Both the position numbers and the translations under genes were made by a program. Shown here piece by piece: positions 19,142-20,144 of a stretch of 20,144 nucleotides of DNA. Every line of letters begins with the position of its first letter. The stretch's first letter is position 1. This DNA is from an uncultured beta proteobacterium (GTDB lineage: Bacteria > Pseudomonadota > Gammaproteobacteria > Burkholderiales > SG8-39), in assembly GCA_903868285.1 (NCBI GenBank), contig CAIPUP010000322.1, positions 1-20,144 of the forward strand, read 5' to 3'. The notes under the pieces were generated by a model. It saw only the letters and a program-made list of their open reading frames with translations. It did not search any database and had not been told where the DNA came from.

Positions 19142-20144
19142 TCAGTCATCATCCAGCGGCCACAGCAGATGCGCATCGAGCAGCAGCCGATAGCGCGTCT
19201 CGAGCGTCTCCAGGCGTGCCAGCGCAGCACCCAGCGCCGCTTCACGCGCCACACGCCGGGCGTTGAGCACCTCGGGCAACGCCGACTCGCCCAAGGCATA
19301 GGCACGCTCCATCAGCGTGGCATGTGCCAGCAAGCCCTCTGCGGCCGCAGCGGCGCGCTGCCAGGCCAGAAAGCTGCCTGCGGCACGCTCTACGCCAGCG
19401 GCAATCTCCGCCTCCAGCCGACGCAGCACCACCGCCTCGCGCTGCAAGGCGGCATCAGCCTGCGCGCTACTGCTATCGGCGGCAGCACGGCGAGCCTCGC
19501 CCGGCAACGGAATCGACACATACAGCCCGCCAATACGCTCGATGCCGCCACGCTCCGAAGCCACCCGCATACCAACACTCGGGTCGCCCAGGCGATCGGC
19601 CTCGGCGCGCGAGGCCAGCAAACGCATGCGCTGCGCCTCGCTGCGTACCAGCGCCAGTTCATGGTTGTGCGCCAGGATGCGTTCGCGCCAATAGACCAGC
19701 GGCTGGGTCGGGGCTTGCGGCAGCGGCTGCGCCGCACTCTCGGCTGGCAAGCTCACGCCAGGGAACAGGCGAACAAACTCGGCCTGCGCCGCCAGCAGCC
19801 GGCCCTGCATCTGCTGACGCTGCGCCTCGACTTGTGCCAGCGCCGCCTCGGCCAGAGACAGCTCCATGCGCGGCGCATCGCCGGCGCGCACCCGCCGCGC
19901 CACCAGATCGCGCTGACGCTGCAGCAGCGCCTCCTGTGCCTGCCACTCGCTGCGCTGTGCCTGCTCGCGCAATAGGCCCATCCAGCTGCGAAGCAAGGCA
20001 CGACCCGACTCATGCATGGCATCGCCCAGGGCGAACTCGGCCCCGACCACACCCTGCTTGCCAATGCGCGCATCCAGCTCGGCCTTGCTGTGGCTGCGGA
20101 TCGGCCGGTCCATGGCCACATCCCACTCACTCCAATTGCTGCCC
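19142..20144 (-). CDS. TolC-family outer-membrane efflux protein (CzcC-like), 5' end outside window
   Basis: The frame is open from the window edge to a TGA at 19142-19144 and gives 333 C-terminal residues. TolC-family proteins form the outer-membrane channel of tripartite efflux pumps or type I secretion systems. The visible part has the family pattern: EWDVAMDRPIRSHSKAELDARIG (strand segment with P-I-R-x-x-x-K), long Ala/Arg/Glu/Leu-rich coiled-coil helices with VRAGDAPRMELSLAEAALAQVEAQ in the first half, the second-repeat strand GGLYVSIPLPGEARRAA, and YALGESALPEVLNARRVAREAALGAALARLETLETRYRLL near the end. The wording of the strand motifs resembles CzcC/CusC-like members of RND pumps. About 80-100 N-terminal residues are missing. 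It converges on the hydrolase gene with a 6-nt gap. Partner pump genes, if any, would lie beyond the window. Confidence 0.87.
   Translation of the reverse strand, partial: GSNWSEWDVAMDRPIRSHSKAELDARIGKQGVVGAEFALGDAMHESGRALLRSWMGLLREQAQRSEWQAQEALLQRQRDLVARRVRAGDAPRMELSLAEAALAQVEAQRQQMQGRLLAAQAEFVRLFPGVSLPAESAAQPLPQAPTQPLVYWRERILAHNHELALVRSEAQRMRLLASRAEADRLGDPSVGMRVASERGGIERIGGLYVSIPLPGEARRAAADSSSAQADAALQREAVVLRRLEAEIAAGVERAAGSFLAWQRAAAAAEGLLAHATLMERAYALGESALPEVLNARRVAREAALGAALARLETLETRYRLLLDAHLLWPLDDD

Overview
The window looks like a chromosomal segment of a betaproteobacterium, most probably Burkholderiales. The evidence is high G+C with strong GC bias at third codon positions, two Bug/TctC-type periplasmic solute-binding proteins (a family greatly expanded in Burkholderiales), and the ribosomal/replication cluster rpsF-priB-rpsR-rplI followed by dnaB. 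I saw no tRNA, rRNA, insertion sequence, prophage or CRISPR array. Genus cannot be fixed from the sequence alone.

Left part (1-3673). The end of a gene with a winged-helix-like tail (tentatively UbiD-family decarboxylase) is followed 17 nt later by a Bug solute-binding protein. After a gap with a short tandem repeat and a GC-rich hairpin comes a Kef-type cation:proton antiporter with a TrkA-N domain. A small single-pass membrane protein gene converges on it.

Aromatic-compound block (3491-8058). On the minus strand a homogentisate-dioxygenase-family protein overlaps by 8 nt an alpha/beta hydrolase, which is followed by the small membrane ORF. Divergent from these, across a 110-nt gap with two inverted repeats, is a 624-residue group A FAD monooxygenase. 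Together they look like a hydroxylate / open the ring / hydrolyse catabolic module whose substrate is not evident. This is the best candidate here for an undescribed pathway.

Middle (8091-13087). Tex, an S1-domain RNA-binding protein, has three tandem in-frame ATGs at its start. Divergent from it is a Gln-type thiol dioxygenase (3-mercaptopropionate dioxygenase-like), coupled through a GTGA overlap to a crotonase-fold protein that lacks both canonical hydratase glutamates. An NAD-dependent epimerase/dehydratase converges on this pair.

Housekeeping block (13144-16351, minus). rpsF-priB-rpsR-rplI form a tight operon ending in a strong intrinsic terminator, with dnaB beyond it. The 463-nt gap upstream of rpsF holds its leader, a cluster of CTAG tetramers and a 12-bp tandem repeat.

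Right part (16815-20144). A small secreted or membrane-anchored protein is followed by a second Bug protein, divergent from a cytosolic alpha/beta hydrolase, and the 3' part of a TolC-family outer-membrane efflux gene that runs off the window.

A theme across the window is short in-frame tandem duplications of 12 or 15 bp (tex at both ends, priB, the dioxygenase, the monooxygenase) plus two intergenic ones, which suggests recurrent slippage in this genome.
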